A DNA stretch of 64,000 nucleotides, taken from Micromonospora pisi. GTDB taxonomy: Bacteria; Actinomycetota; Actinomycetes; Mycobacteriales; Micromonosporaceae. Shown piece after piece: positions 9,901 to 17,639 of this stretch. The stretch is from positions 5,766,001 to 5,830,000 of the forward strand of contig NZ_RBKT01000001.1 of assembly GCF_003633685.1 (NCBI RefSeq), read 5' to 3'. Both the position numbers and the translations under genes were made by a program. Every line of letters begins with the position of its first letter. Within the stretch, counting starts at the first letter, position 1. Below the pieces are notes generated by a model. It searched no databases. It saw only the letters and a program-made list of their open reading frames with translations, and was not told the DNA's origin.

Positions 9901-10065
9901 AAGTACGTCCCCGCGACGCTGGACCTGCCAGCCAAGGTGAAGCGGGGGGAGAACTCGATGTTCGCCCTCAAGCCGATCCTGCCGCTCAAGGGTGACAACT
10001 GGGCGTACACGGAGTACACGGTCGACGGACAGGTGGTCCCCGGGCACCTGGCCAGCGTCAGTTAG
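6967..10065 (+). CDS. Secreted S8 family serine peptidase (subtilase) with PA and C-terminal domains
   Basis: A 1032-residue exported protease. An Arg-rich start and hydrophobic core end in TASA-AP, a signal peptidase I site near residues 47-50. An inhibitor I9-type prodomain follows (RYIVELAEEPV to FNGFSAKLT). The catalytic triad is intact: Asp256 in VLDTGIWPES, His326 in GHGTHTAS, Ser641 in GTSMAAPYVAG. A PA-type insertion lies between His and Ser. After the catalytic domain come a fibronectin-III-like domain (about 720-780) and a prepeptidase-C-terminal-like beta domain (about 880-970). The architecture resembles cucumisin-like subtilases. ATG 6967 follows AAGGAGAGGG (6951-6960). The gene is monocistronic and flanked by two paralogous membrane-protein genes. 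Confidence 0.93.
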   Translation: MSGSASGGSVGRSLVATSTARMRRRRLAVPLLVLVLATGGTVGFAGTASAAPPDGAVTSGNGLGLSGNGDRPILTDGNARTAGSKERVSAASGRYIVELAEEPVTTYTGGTAGLARTRPEQGQRLAPVSTAAQAYRKHLDAQRGAVTAAAGVTAEQTYTTAFNGFSAKLTPAQVNTLKQDKRVRAVTESKLIHTDLGGATATTTAAAATPAAAPTGPTATPDDASKSAGTPQAGTREGASTSGSDAGAGMVIGVLDTGIWPESASFAQQMAVPAGWHGTCQTGVGWASEHCNGKIVGARYFADGYLAATGGLPPGELLSPRDMEGHGTHTASTAAGLPVDNVSIDGRNFGSVSGVAPDAQVAVYKVLWGGSGADADIIAGIDAAVADGVQVLNYSIGPAQGDSAPNTAIAAAFLNAVLAGIFVSASAGNDGWSGMISNAAPWVTTVGAALTNVNEGTIKLGDGTKLTGASMDVLPGGKPKSLVFGDQAGQGAQYCSPDTLDPAKVKDKVVACALDKAFDQVTEVKAKGGAGVVLFDPAGNFRVSSIYDFPVLYLPTAEQAGKLFNYLMRHQTDGSAVLTSGGNGSSVVGVPSVADFSSKGPDQVHPGLLKPDLVAPGTDIIAAVSPAGNLGRNYDAYSGTSMAAPYVAGTAAVLRAKHPTWSPGAVASALRTTATDTQGTTSPMEQGSGIVDAAKADDPGLVIEPAAADLVAFSEATEPDGRDLNLPAVAVREYDGLKPVTVTRKLTNVGDKREIYKVSVTGLEGMEVTVTPKTVAVEPGETVTATIKLRRGTAAWDRYATGAITWQSKAHNVRIPVAVRPWGFTPRPYDDAGLEFGRLINGNGTNVEPGFTGPITGRSTGYTPLLWDSYSMPTGVNGGVFDPQAAGVGAHTFTVPANTAGLVVQLHTEDQDTDLDLWLYKGKQLVRKSTLLWISGEQAVLFMPEPGQYTAYVFARQFGEQTQVIDYQIGHAVIARNGKYVPATLDLPAKVKRGENSMFALKPILPLKGDNWAYTEYTVDGQVVPGHLASVS

Positions 10066-10091
10066 CTCTCGTCGCAGTTGTCGCACACCTA

Positions 10092-10129
10092 GTCGGTGTG
10101 GCGGGGCCGACCGGCCCCGCCACACCGAC
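10092..10129. terminator. Bidirectional terminator-like hairpin
   Basis: A perfect 17-bp stem (10092-10108 with 10113-10129) with the tetraloop GACC lies between the convergent subtilase and DUF6232-like genes. There is no T tract, as is common in high-GC actinobacteria. Confidence 0.8.
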
Positions 10130-10155
10130 GACGCTTTCCGGAGCTGGCGGCGGGG

Positions 10156-10629
10156 TCAGCGGGGGCGGGGCATACCCTGGCGTTGTTCCACGGCCCGTTG
10201 CAACGCCCGGTAGATCTGTCCGAACCGGAGGGCGTCGGTGGTCTGGAGCAGCCGGACGGGCTCGCCGTGCCAACGGACCCAGATCTCCAGCCGGTGCGAG
10301 CCCCGGGTGTACGAGCGGTCCAGGAATTCGAGCAGCAGGTCGGCGACCGGGCCGACAGCGAAGCCGACCAGGCACGAGACGCCGATGATGGCGAGCGTCA
10401 CGGTGATCGAGGAGTGGAAGCGGACGGCGAGGGCGATGCCGATCAGGGCGGCGACCACCGGTCCGATCAGTCCGATCCCGAGCGCGCCCCGGTTGGCCAG
10501 TACCCGCCAGGAGCGGGTGCCCCGCTGGTGCCAGATCTCGGCCAGTTCCATCAACGGGTAGGCGCGGTCGGCGACCCGGATCGCCTCGGAGGTGACCCGT
10601 ACGGATCGGTCGTCGTAATAGGTGATCAT
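10156..10629 (-). CDS. DUF6232-like small membrane protein (copy 2)
   Basis: A 157-residue paralog of the product of 6253-6741 with the same order: N-terminal YYDDRSVRVTSEAI, two membrane segments in the middle, and a soluble tail with LDRSYTRGS and LRFGQIYRALQRAVEQ. The two copies are in the same orientation on either side of the subtilase. The function is unknown. The N-terminal part could be a small beta domain. ATG at 10629 is supported by the alignment with copy 1. Confidence 0.75.
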   Translation of the reverse strand: MITYYDDRSVRVTSEAIRVADRAYPLMELAEIWHQRGTRSWRVLANRGALGIGLIGPVVAALIGIALAVRFHSSITVTLAIIGVSCLVGFAVGPVADLLLEFLDRSYTRGSHRLEIWVRWHGEPVRLLQTTDALRFGQIYRALQRAVEQRQGMPRPR

Positions 10630-10720
10630 TCTTCACGTCCTGGTCACGGTGGCACCAGCCAACATACCCAACGAGCAGCGCCGTAGGGTGGGTACGCGAA
10701 CTTCGATGTGGAGGTGGAGT

Positions 10721-11494
10721 GTGGGCGACTTCGTCCGGCTGGAGATCAGCGACGGTATCGGCACCATCCGGCTGGAACGGCCGCCGATGAACGCGTTGAA
10801 CACCCAGGTGCAGGAGGAGTTGCGGGCCGCGGCCACGGCCGCCACGACGGACTCCGACGTCCGTGCGGTCATAGTCTACGGCGGCGAGAAGGTCTTTGCC
10901 GCTGGCGCGGACATCAAAGAGATGGCCGACATGTCGTACGTCGACATGGCCGCGCGCGCGGTCGAACTCTCCGCCGCCCTCGGTGCCCTCGCCCGGATTC
11001 CCAAGCCGGTGGTCGCGGCGATCACCGGGTACGCCCTCGGCGGCGGTTGCGAACTGGCGCTCGCCTGTGACTGGCGGGTCGCCGCCGAGGACGCGAAGCT
11101 CGGTCAGCCGGAGATCAAGCTCGGCATCATCCCGGGGGCGGGTGGCACCCAGCGGCTGGCCCGGCTGGTCGGGCCGGCGCGGGCCAAGGATCTGATCATG
11201 TCTGGTCGGATGGTCGACGCGCAGGAGGCGCTGCGGATCGGGCTCGTCGACCGGGTGGTCCCGGCCGACCAGGTGTACGCCGAGGCGGTCGCCATGGTGC
11301 GGCCGTACCTCGCCGGTCCGGCGCAGGCGTTGCGGGCGGCGAAGCTGGCGGTCGACGGTGGACTGGAGATGGACCTGAATTCCGGCCTGGCCTGGGAGAG
11401 CCAGCTCTTCGCGGCGCTCTTCGCCACCGACGACCGGCGGGAGGGCATGGCCGCGTTCGTGGCGAAGCGTAAGCCGGAATTCACCGGGCGCTGA
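10721..11494 (+). CDS. Enoyl-CoA hydratase/isomerase family protein
   Basis: A 257-residue crotonase-fold enzyme, the standard length for enoyl-CoA hydratase, adding water to trans-2-enoyl-CoA in beta-oxidation. The oxyanion-hole segments AAGADIKEM and GYALGGGCELAL are present, and both catalytic glutamates are retained, Glu111 (GGCELA) and Glu131 (PEIKLG), 20 residues apart as in rat hydratase. GTG 10721 is chosen over upstream in-frame codons because GGAGG (10710-10714) sits 6 nt before it. No other beta-oxidation gene is adjacent, so the physiological acyl chain is unknown. Confidence 0.9.
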   Translation: MGDFVRLEISDGIGTIRLERPPMNALNTQVQEELRAAATAATTDSDVRAVIVYGGEKVFAAGADIKEMADMSYVDMAARAVELSAALGALARIPKPVVAAITGYALGGGCELALACDWRVAAEDAKLGQPEIKLGIIPGAGGTQRLARLVGPARAKDLIMSGRMVDAQEALRIGLVDRVVPADQVYAEAVAMVRPYLAGPAQALRAAKLAVDGGLEMDLNSGLAWESQLFAALFATDDRREGMAAFVAKRKPEFTGR

Positions 11495-11610
11495 CGCCTG
11501 CGACGGGTGGGACGGGCGGCTGGTACGCCTCCGGAAATAGGCGAGTCTCTTTCATCTTTTCCGGGTGGGCCGATAACCTGGGCACCCACCAGGAGGCAGA
11601 GGGAGTGGCG

Positions 11611-13257
11611 ATGACGGAGCGGATCGAAGGTCACGGCGGCGACTTGGCGGTGGCGGCGCTGCGGGCGTACGGCATCACCGAGATGTTCACCCTCTCCGGT
11701 GGCCACGTCTTTCCGCTCTACGACGCCGCCCACCGCAGCGAGGTCGACTCCGCCGGTCGGCCACCGATGCGCATCGTCGACGTACGGCACGAACAGTCGG
11801 CGGTCTTCGCCGCCGAGGCGGTGGCGAAACTGCGGCGGCGCCCCGGGCTCGCCGTACTCACCGCCGGGCCGGGTGTCACCAACGGCATCTCCGGACTGAC
11901 CAGCGCCCACTTCAACGGCTCCCCGGTGCTGGTGATCGGCGGCAGGGCACCCGCGTTCCGCTGGGGCTCGGGCAGCCTCCAGGAGATCGACCACCTGCCC
12001 CTGGTCGCCCCGGTGACCAAGTACGCCGCCACGGTGACCAGCACCGACGAGATCCCCTCGGCGATCGAGACCGCGCTGACCGCCGCGCTCAGCCCGCACC
12101 GCGGCCCGGCCTTCCTCGACCTGCCGTTGGAGGTGGTCTTCTCCTCCGGAGAGGCGACCGCACCGAGCGCGGCCCCGATCGCCCCGCTCGAACCCGACCC
12201 GGACGAGGTGACCCGGGCCGCGCGGTTGCTCGCCGGAGCCCAACGGCCGGTGATCATCGCCGGTTCCGACGTCTACGCCGGTGACGCCACCGCCGCGCTG
12301 CGCGAGGCCGCCGAGGCACTCCAGGTGCCGGTCTTCACCAACGGCATGGGGCGGGGTTCACTCCCGCCCGAGCACCCGCTCGCCTTCGCCAAGGCCCGGC
12401 GTACCGCGCTCAACAGCGCGGACGTGGTCGCGGTGGTCGGCACCCCGCTCGACTTCCGGCTGGGTTTCGGCGACTTCGGCGACGCCCAGGTGGTGCACAT
12501 CGTGGACGCTCCCACCCAGCGGCCCACCCACGTCCAGCCGGCCGCCAACCCCGTCGGCGACCTGCGCCTGATCCTCTCCCAGCTCGCCGACCACCAGGGC
12601 GACCGGGAGGACCACGCCGGCTGGATCGCCGACCTGCGTTCGGTCGAGAGCGCCTCACGCAAGCGCGACGCGGACGAGATGGCGGCCGAGTCCGACCCGA
12701 TCCGGCCAGCCAGGGTCTACGGCGAACTGCGCCGGGTGCTCGACCCGGACGCCGTCACCATCGGCGACGGCGGTGACTTCGTCTCGTACGCCGGCCGTTA
12801 CCTGGAGCCGTCGATCCCCGGCACCTGGCTCGACCCCGGCCCGTACGGCTGCCTCGGCACCGGCATGGGTTACGCGATGGGGGCCAGGGTCACCTACCCG
12901 GACCGTCAGGTCTGCGTGCTGATGGGCGACGGGGCGGCCGGCTTCTCGCTGATGGACGTCGAGTCGCTCGCCCGGCAGAAGCTGCCGGTGGTGATCGTGG
13001 TCGGCAACAACGGCATCTGGGGCCTGGAGAAGCACCCGATGAACGCCATGTACGGCTACGACGTCGCCGCCGACCTCCAGCCCGAACTGCGCTACGACGA
13101 CGTGGCGACCGCGCTCGGTGGTGCGGGCGAGACCGTGGCCAAGGCCGGCGACCTGCGTCCGGCGCTCAAGCGGGCCTTCGACTCCGGGGTGCCGTACCTG
13201 GTCAACGTGCTGACCGACCCGACGGACGCGTACCCGCGCTCATCCAACCTGGCCTGA
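11611..13257 (+). CDS. Acetolactate-synthase-like ThDP-dependent enzyme
   Basis: A 548-residue enzyme of the acetolactate synthase/2-hydroxyacyl-CoA lyase superfamily. The cofactor-activating Glu is in VRHEQSAVFAAEA; the N-terminal GGHVFPLYDA, central FNGSPVLVIGG and C-terminal GDGAAGFSLMD to VVGNNGIWG (GDG-N26-NN) motifs are present. It differs clearly from the IlvB at 59166 and has no small-subunit gene beside it, so it is unlikely to be the biosynthetic synthase. Catabolic acetolactate synthase or an acyl-CoA lyase are alternatives. ATG 11611 and GTG 11605 are both possible; AGGAGG at 11591-11596 fits GTG, GGGAG fits ATG. The 3' end overlaps the convergent membrane-protein gene by 18 bp. 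Confidence 0.75.
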   Translation: MTERIEGHGGDLAVAALRAYGITEMFTLSGGHVFPLYDAAHRSEVDSAGRPPMRIVDVRHEQSAVFAAEAVAKLRRRPGLAVLTAGPGVTNGISGLTSAHFNGSPVLVIGGRAPAFRWGSGSLQEIDHLPLVAPVTKYAATVTSTDEIPSAIETALTAALSPHRGPAFLDLPLEVVFSSGEATAPSAAPIAPLEPDPDEVTRAARLLAGAQRPVIIAGSDVYAGDATAALREAAEALQVPVFTNGMGRGSLPPEHPLAFAKARRTALNSADVVAVVGTPLDFRLGFGDFGDAQVVHIVDAPTQRPTHVQPAANPVGDLRLILSQLADHQGDREDHAGWIADLRSVESASRKRDADEMAAESDPIRPARVYGELRRVLDPDAVTIGDGGDFVSYAGRYLEPSIPGTWLDPGPYGCLGTGMGYAMGARVTYPDRQVCVLMGDGAAGFSLMDVESLARQKLPVVIVVGNNGIWGLEKHPMNAMYGYDVAADLQPELRYDDVATALGGAGETVAKAGDLRPALKRAFDSGVPYLVNVLTDPTDAYPRSSNLA

Positions 13258-14826
13258 TCCCGTCGACGCCGGGCTGCCCGATCCGGTCGGGTGGTCCGGC
13301 GTCGTGCTCTCCACTGTGGTGTCACCGGCGTCGGCCGGAGCCGGGGTGGCCGGAGCCGGGGTGGCCGGACGGCGGGCGGTCAGCAGCAACGGCAGCAGGA
13401 CGACCCCCAGGACGTACGGGACGAACATGTAGCGCGCCCCCTGCATGTTGTTGATCGCCAGCACCGAGAGCTGGTTGCCGGCGGTGAGCCCGGCCAGGGC
13501 GAGCACGGTCCGGTCCCGGCGACGCCAGGCCACCAGACCGACCACCAGGTACGCGAGGTACGCCCAGCTCGCCCCCCGCCACCAGAGCCACTCCGGGGTG
13601 ACGGTACGGGCGTTGAGCTGGACCGCGAGGTCGCCGGCACGCTGACTCAGCGGCGCGGAGTACGCGGCGTGCCGGGCCGGGCTGGCCTGGAACAGGGGGT
13701 CGCGTTGGACGTAGGTGCGCACCGACCACGGGTTCGGGTTGCGGGCGACGTTTCCGGTCGACGCGGGCTGCCAGGCGATCGAGCTGCGGCAGAACCGGGC
13801 ACCGAGCACCGTGCCGGGCGACCGCTGTACGAGCCGTACCCAGATCGACACCAGTTCCGACTTGTGTTCGGCGGCGATCGTGCGGTTGAAGTCGGGGTGC
13901 CAGACGGTCGGGTCGACCGAGTAGCAGTCGGCCGACGTCCGCCAGTGTGACAGCGGGGCGACCTGGGCCATCACCGCCGTGTCGGCGGCGGGGAAAGCGG
14001 CCGGGTCGTCGGCGTAGCCGACCGCGATGTCACCGAAGAGGGTCTCCAACGCGACCAGCGAGCCGGTGTTGCGTACGCCGAGCGCCGGCAGCAGCAGCCA
14101 GTTGGTCAGCAGCGCGACGGTGACGGCGGTGACCCCGGCGACGATCATCCGCAGGGCCATCCCCCGGAGCACCAGTACGCAGATCACGATCAGGACCGCG
14201 GTCACGATGAACCCGTTCTGCCGGAACAGGCAGAGCAGGGTCAGTTCCACCATCAGGGCGACGAACAGGCCCCGGGGCAGCGCCGGCCGATCCGGCCCGG
14301 CGGTCCGGCGTCGGAGCGCGACCAGGCGCGCGACCGTACCGAACAGGAAGACGTGACAGATGACGAACGGGACGTCCTTCCAGACGGCCAGCGTGAACGA
14401 GCCGACCGGCGGAAGGGCGACCAGGATGGCGGCGGCGGCCGTCCAGAGCCAGCCGGGGCCGCCGAGCCGGCGCAGTCCGGTCACCGCGTAGGCCAGACCG
14501 GCGGCGAGCGCCACCGTCTGGAGCAGGGTGAGCGCGCCGACCCCGTTGGTGAGCTGGAGCGACAACCACACCAGTGCGGTGTACGTCACCGGGTGGTGGG
14601 TGTTCCAGTTCCCGGTGGTCGACTGCCACATGTAGTTGAGCGAGTCGGGGCTGAACAGGCCCGGATAGAAGGCGACCCACCAGAAGAGCAGGACAAGCTG
14701 GGTGACCGCGTACGTGACCAGCGCCAGCACCGGGAGCCGGGTCGGGCGGGCCAGCCTCCGCCAGCCGGTGACGGACGGTTCGGCGGGGGAGCCGGGGCCG
14801 GTTTCGACCGGTGCGTCGTCGTCCAT
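13240..14826 (-). CDS. Polytopic membrane protein, DUF6020/GT-C glycosyltransferase-like
   Basis: A 528-residue protein with about ten hydrophobic segments. The first extracytoplasmic loop contains FYPGLFSPDSLNYMWQ followed by an HHP motif. This resembles DUF6020 and other GT-C-like proteins, where an acidic residue in the first loop acts in lipid-linked sugar transfer. The C-terminal tail is low-complexity Pro, Ala and Thr. ATG 14826 (MDDDAP) is chosen; the longer reading frame upstream is not protein-like, though ATG 14859 is possible. It probably acts in cell-envelope glycan or lipid synthesis, but this is inference. Confidence 0.65.
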   Translation of the reverse strand: MDDDAPVETGPGSPAEPSVTGWRRLARPTRLPVLALVTYAVTQLVLLFWWVAFYPGLFSPDSLNYMWQSTTGNWNTHHPVTYTALVWLSLQLTNGVGALTLLQTVALAAGLAYAVTGLRRLGGPGWLWTAAAAILVALPPVGSFTLAVWKDVPFVICHVFLFGTVARLVALRRRTAGPDRPALPRGLFVALMVELTLLCLFRQNGFIVTAVLIVICVLVLRGMALRMIVAGVTAVTVALLTNWLLLPALGVRNTGSLVALETLFGDIAVGYADDPAAFPAADTAVMAQVAPLSHWRTSADCYSVDPTVWHPDFNRTIAAEHKSELVSIWVRLVQRSPGTVLGARFCRSSIAWQPASTGNVARNPNPWSVRTYVQRDPLFQASPARHAAYSAPLSQRAGDLAVQLNARTVTPEWLWWRGASWAYLAYLVVGLVAWRRRDRTVLALAGLTAGNQLSVLAINNMQGARYMFVPYVLGVVLLPLLLTARRPATPAPATPAPADAGDTTVESTTPDHPTGSGSPASTGSGQVG

Positions 14827-14959
14827 CTCCGCCGTCTCTCGAGGGTTCCGCGCGGGCATGCGAGCCCGGTCCGGCGGGTGCCGGGCGTGGGCCAGCCGCC
14901 ATGGTACGGGCGGCGGCCCGCGCGCCGGAATCGGAGCGGTCGATCCGGAACCGTCGCGG

Positions 14960-15373
14960 TTACGCCTCGGGTCGCTTCTCTTCCACCGGCGGGTCGCCGG
15001 TCTCGCGGCCGCGAATCTCGCCCTCCCGGCGGCGCAGGTCCTCCTCCCAGCGTTCGAAGAGCTCCCGGTCCTTCTTCGCCTGCTCGGCGGCGAGCGAGTT
15101 GAGGAATTCGGGGTTGTCGTCCGGGGCGACCGGCCGGCGTCGGTCCGGTCCGCGTACCGGGCCCGCACCGGGTGCGCCGGTGGTGGCGGTGGCCGGGCGG
15201 CCGGCGAAGAACCAGGCGATCGAGCCGAGCAGCGGGAAGAAGAGGATGAGCAGCACCCAGGCGAACCGGGGAAGTGCGCGGATGTCGCTCGCGTCCGCGG
15301 AGAGGCAGCTGATCAATGCGCAAGCGGCGAGGATGATCTGCGCGATAAAGACGAACACCATCAGGCGGGCCAT
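14960..15373 (-). CDS. PLDc N-terminal domain (PLDc_N) membrane protein
   Basis: A 137-residue protein with two N-terminal membrane helices. The second contains WVLLILFFPLLGSIAWFF, the typical PLDc_N signature also found in front of cardiolipin synthases. The C-terminal half is charged and probably helical (AEQAKKDRELFERWEEDLRR). No phospholipase catalytic HKD motif follows, so it is not an enzyme by itself. ATG 15373 is preferred to the upstream codon because CATCAT (15380-15385, reverse) lies 6 nt before it, as in a leaderless mRNA. Confidence 0.75.
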   Translation of the reverse strand: MARLMVFVFIAQIILAACALISCLSADASDIRALPRFAWVLLILFFPLLGSIAWFFAGRPATATTGAPGAGPVRGPDRRRPVAPDDNPEFLNSLAAEQAKKDRELFERWEEDLRRREGEIRGRETGDPPVEEKRPEA

Positions 15374-15400
15374 GTGGCAATGATGACCCACCGGGTCAGC

Positions 15401-15727
15401 TCAACCTAGCGCTCCGAGCACCAGCAGCACGCCGAGTCCGGCGTACCCGACGGCGACCAGTGCCAGCAGCGGCATGCTCCGTCCGCCGGTGACGTGGGCA
15501 CCGGCCCGGGTCGCGCCCCGGATGACGGTGGCGCCGAGGGCCAGCAGCCCGAGCGCCACCGCGCCGCCGAGGAGCAGGGTGACCAGGGCGTCGTACGACA
15601 GCGCCAACCGGACGGTGAGGACGGCTACGGTCGCGATCGAGAGTCCGGTACGGCGTCGGGCCAGTCGGGTCCGTTCCGGTTGCAGGCCCGGGTCCGGGGC
15701 GGCGGTCCCGCCCGGGCCGTGGTTCAC
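15401..15727 (-). CDS. DUF202 domain-containing membrane protein
   Basis: A 108-residue protein with three predicted membrane helices and the DUF202-type opening LQPERTRLARRRTGLS before helix 1. The GTG start at 15727 overlaps the TGA stop of the preceding DUF202 gene (GTGA, 15724-15727), so the two are translationally coupled. Paired short DUF202 proteins are common in actinobacteria; their function is unknown. Confidence 0.8.
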   Translation of the reverse strand: MNHGPGGTAAPDPGLQPERTRLARRRTGLSIATVAVLTVRLALSYDALVTLLLGGAVALGLLALGATVIRGATRAGAHVTGGRSMPLLALVAVGYAGLGVLLVLGALG

Positions 15728-16116
15728 CTGTTCCCGCCGAGCCGGAGCAGTGTTGCCGCGATCAGCACCAGCGCGCCGACGGCGACCACCAGGGCGAGCA
15801 GGGCGGGGAAGCGGGACGGGGGCAGTTCGGTGCCGAGCCGGATGGCCCGCTCGGTGCGTACCCACCGGTCGACGGCGTGCAGCGCGACGGCGCCGCCGAG
15901 CAGGAGCAGGGTGACCGCGATCGCCTCACGCAGGTGGGCCAGGGGCAGCGGGGGCAGGAACTGGGCGATGGCCAGTCCGCCGGCGATCAGGGCCAGCCCG
16001 GTCCGGAGCCAGGCCAGGAAGGTGCGCTCGTTGGCGAGGGAGAACCGGTAGTCCGGGCGGGTGCCCACCTGCTGCAACCGACCCGGGTTCCACCATTGCC
16101 TGATTCTTTCGCGCAC
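15724..16116 (-). CDS. YidH/DUF202 family membrane protein
   Basis: A 130-residue protein with the family signature DYRFSLANERTFLAWLRTGLA just before the first of three membrane helices. First gene of a two-gene unit with the DUF202 gene downstream. A longer version from GTG 16182 exists, but it would overlap the divergent acetyltransferase start; GTG 16116 has a near-consensus GATAAT (16124-16129, reverse) 7 nt upstream, which fits a leaderless start. The function is unknown. Confidence 0.8.
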   Translation of the reverse strand: MRERIRQWWNPGRLQQVGTRPDYRFSLANERTFLAWLRTGLALIAGGLAIAQFLPPLPLAHLREAIAVTLLLLGGAVALHAVDRWVRTERAIRLGTELPPSRFPALLALVVAVGALVLIAATLLRLGGNR

Positions 16117-16157
16117 GAGCCGAATTATCCGGTCGACGTCGCCCGTAGCCTGGGTGG

Positions 16158-17009
16158 GTGACTGATCTGGATGTTTCGACACTGCGGACCGCGTACGACG
16201 TCCAGCTTCGGGGCCGTGCGCCGTCCCCGATGCCGGACGGGGTGACGGTGGAGCGGGACGGTCCGCTGATGCGGGTCACCGGTCTCGATCATGGCGGTTT
16301 CGTTGGTTACCGGAGCCTCGGCGGCCTGACCGGCGCGGCGTTGGACGAGCTGATCGCCCGTCAGCGGGACATCTTCGCCGCCCGGGGTGAGCAGGTGGAG
16401 TGGAAGCTGCACGGTCATGACGAGCCGGCCGACCTGCCGGACCGGTTGCGGGCGGCCGGGTTCGTCCCGGAGGACGAGGAGACCGTCCTGGTCGGGCCGG
16501 TCGCGGCGCTGGCGGCGACGCTGCCGGTGCCACCGCCGGGCGTACGGCTGCGTGAGGTCACCGCCCGGGCGGACCTGGACCGGATCGCGGAGCTGGAGTC
16601 GATCGTCTGGGACTCGCCCCGGGGCTGGCTGGCCGACGCGCTGGAGCGGGAGCTGGCGGTGGATCCGGCGGTGTCGCACGCCGGGGCCGGTGCGGGGGGC
16701 TCGGAGGTCTGGCCGCAGGCGCTGACCGTGCTGGTGGCCGAGGAGGTCGAGACCGGTCGGGTGGTGAGCTCCGGTTGGGTGCGGTACGTCGCCGGCACCG
16801 GCTTCGCCACCCTCTGGGGCGGCTCGACGCTGCCGCAGTGGCGGGGCCGGGGCATCTACCGTTCGCTGGTCACCCACCGGGCCCGGCTCGCCGACGCGCG
16901 GGGTTACACCCTGTTGCAGGTTGACGCCATGCCGGCGAGTCGGCCGATCCTGGAGCGACTCGGGTTTGTCGCGGTCACCACGACCACTCCGTACGTCTAC
17001 ACTCCTTAA
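16158..17009 (+). CDS. GNAT family N-acetyltransferase
   Basis: A 283-residue protein with a C-terminal GNAT domain (about residues 130-280). Motif A is present as LPQWRGRGIYRSLVTHRARLA, the acetyl-CoA pyrophosphate loop, and a late LLQVDAMPASRPILERLGF matches the usual end of the fold. The N-terminal 130 residues look like a degenerate second acetyltransferase half. The acceptor is unknown. GTG 16158 follows TAGCCT (16146-16151) by 6 nt, so it is probably leaderless. The next gene begins 2 nt after the stop, so the two are co-transcribed. Confidence 0.8.
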   Translation: MTDLDVSTLRTAYDVQLRGRAPSPMPDGVTVERDGPLMRVTGLDHGGFVGYRSLGGLTGAALDELIARQRDIFAARGEQVEWKLHGHDEPADLPDRLRAAGFVPEDEETVLVGPVAALAATLPVPPPGVRLREVTARADLDRIAELESIVWDSPRGWLADALERELAVDPAVSHAGAGAGGSEVWPQALTVLVAEEVETGRVVSSGWVRYVAGTGFATLWGGSTLPQWRGRGIYRSLVTHRARLADARGYTLLQVDAMPASRPILERLGFVAVTTTTPYVYTP

Positions 17010-17011
17010 CC

Positions 17012-17431
17012 GTGTCTGAGCCGCTCACCGATGAGGAGAGGATGACCCTCAAGAGCGCGGCGTTCGGCGCGGTCTTCCTGGTCTCGAACGCCGAACCCGG
17101 GGTCCTCTCCATGGTCAAGGAGAGCTTCGCCGCCTCCAACGCGATCGCCGGTAGCACCGGCCTGGTGCGGGAGGTGCTGACCACCGGTGGCCTGCCCCGG
17201 TTGTCGGCCGGTTCGCCGGGCGAGTTGCAGCCGGCGGAGGTGGAGGCGGTGGCGTTGCCGGCGCTGCGGCGCGCGGTGCAGATCCTGTCGGTGAAGGCGC
17301 CGGGGGAGTTGGAGAACTACCGGCACACGGTGCTCCGCGCCGGCGACGAGGTGGCCCGCGCCTCGGACGGGGTGAGCGAGGCCGAGGCGGCGATGCTCGA
17401 CAAGATCCGGGACGCGTTGAGCGCCTCCTGA
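17012..17431 (+). CDS. Conserved hypothetical protein
   Basis: A 139-residue acidic, mostly helical soluble protein. I do not recognise the family. It has no signal peptide or membrane segment. A Gly/Ala-rich middle (ASNAIAGSTGLVREVLTTGG) is followed by three amphipathic helices ending DKIRDALSAS. The GTG start lies 2 nt after the acetyltransferase stop, indicating translational coupling, and electron transfer flavoprotein genes follow about 200 bp later. A role linked to either neighbour is possible but unproven. Confidence 0.65.
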   Translation: MSEPLTDEERMTLKSAAFGAVFLVSNAEPGVLSMVKESFAASNAIAGSTGLVREVLTTGGLPRLSAGSPGELQPAEVEAVALPALRRAVQILSVKAPGELENYRHTVLRAGDEVARASDGVSEAEAAMLDKIRDALSAS

Positions 17432-17639
17432 GTTTGCCGGGGTTGATCCGCCCGACCCGCTCGGCTCGGTGAGCTGTGTCACTCTGAGTGCCCGGGAAAG
17501 CAAAGCTACTGATAGGTAACATAGCCGGGTGGGCAACTCCACAGCGTGCCACGGTTGACCGATCGTTAAGGGACGCGGGACGCTGCGCCACGGAACCGGG
17601 CGATGCCGGCAACACCAACAGGAGGGTCGTCGAAGCGCG
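17432..17639 (+). promoter_or_regulatory. Leader/promoter region of the ETF operon
   Basis: This 208-bp gap is locally AT-richer around 17500-17525, where GATAGG and TAACAT (17517-17522) are -10-like. I cannot place a matching -35. AGGAGG lies just before the etfB ATG. No gene is visible in the gap. Confidence 0.35.
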
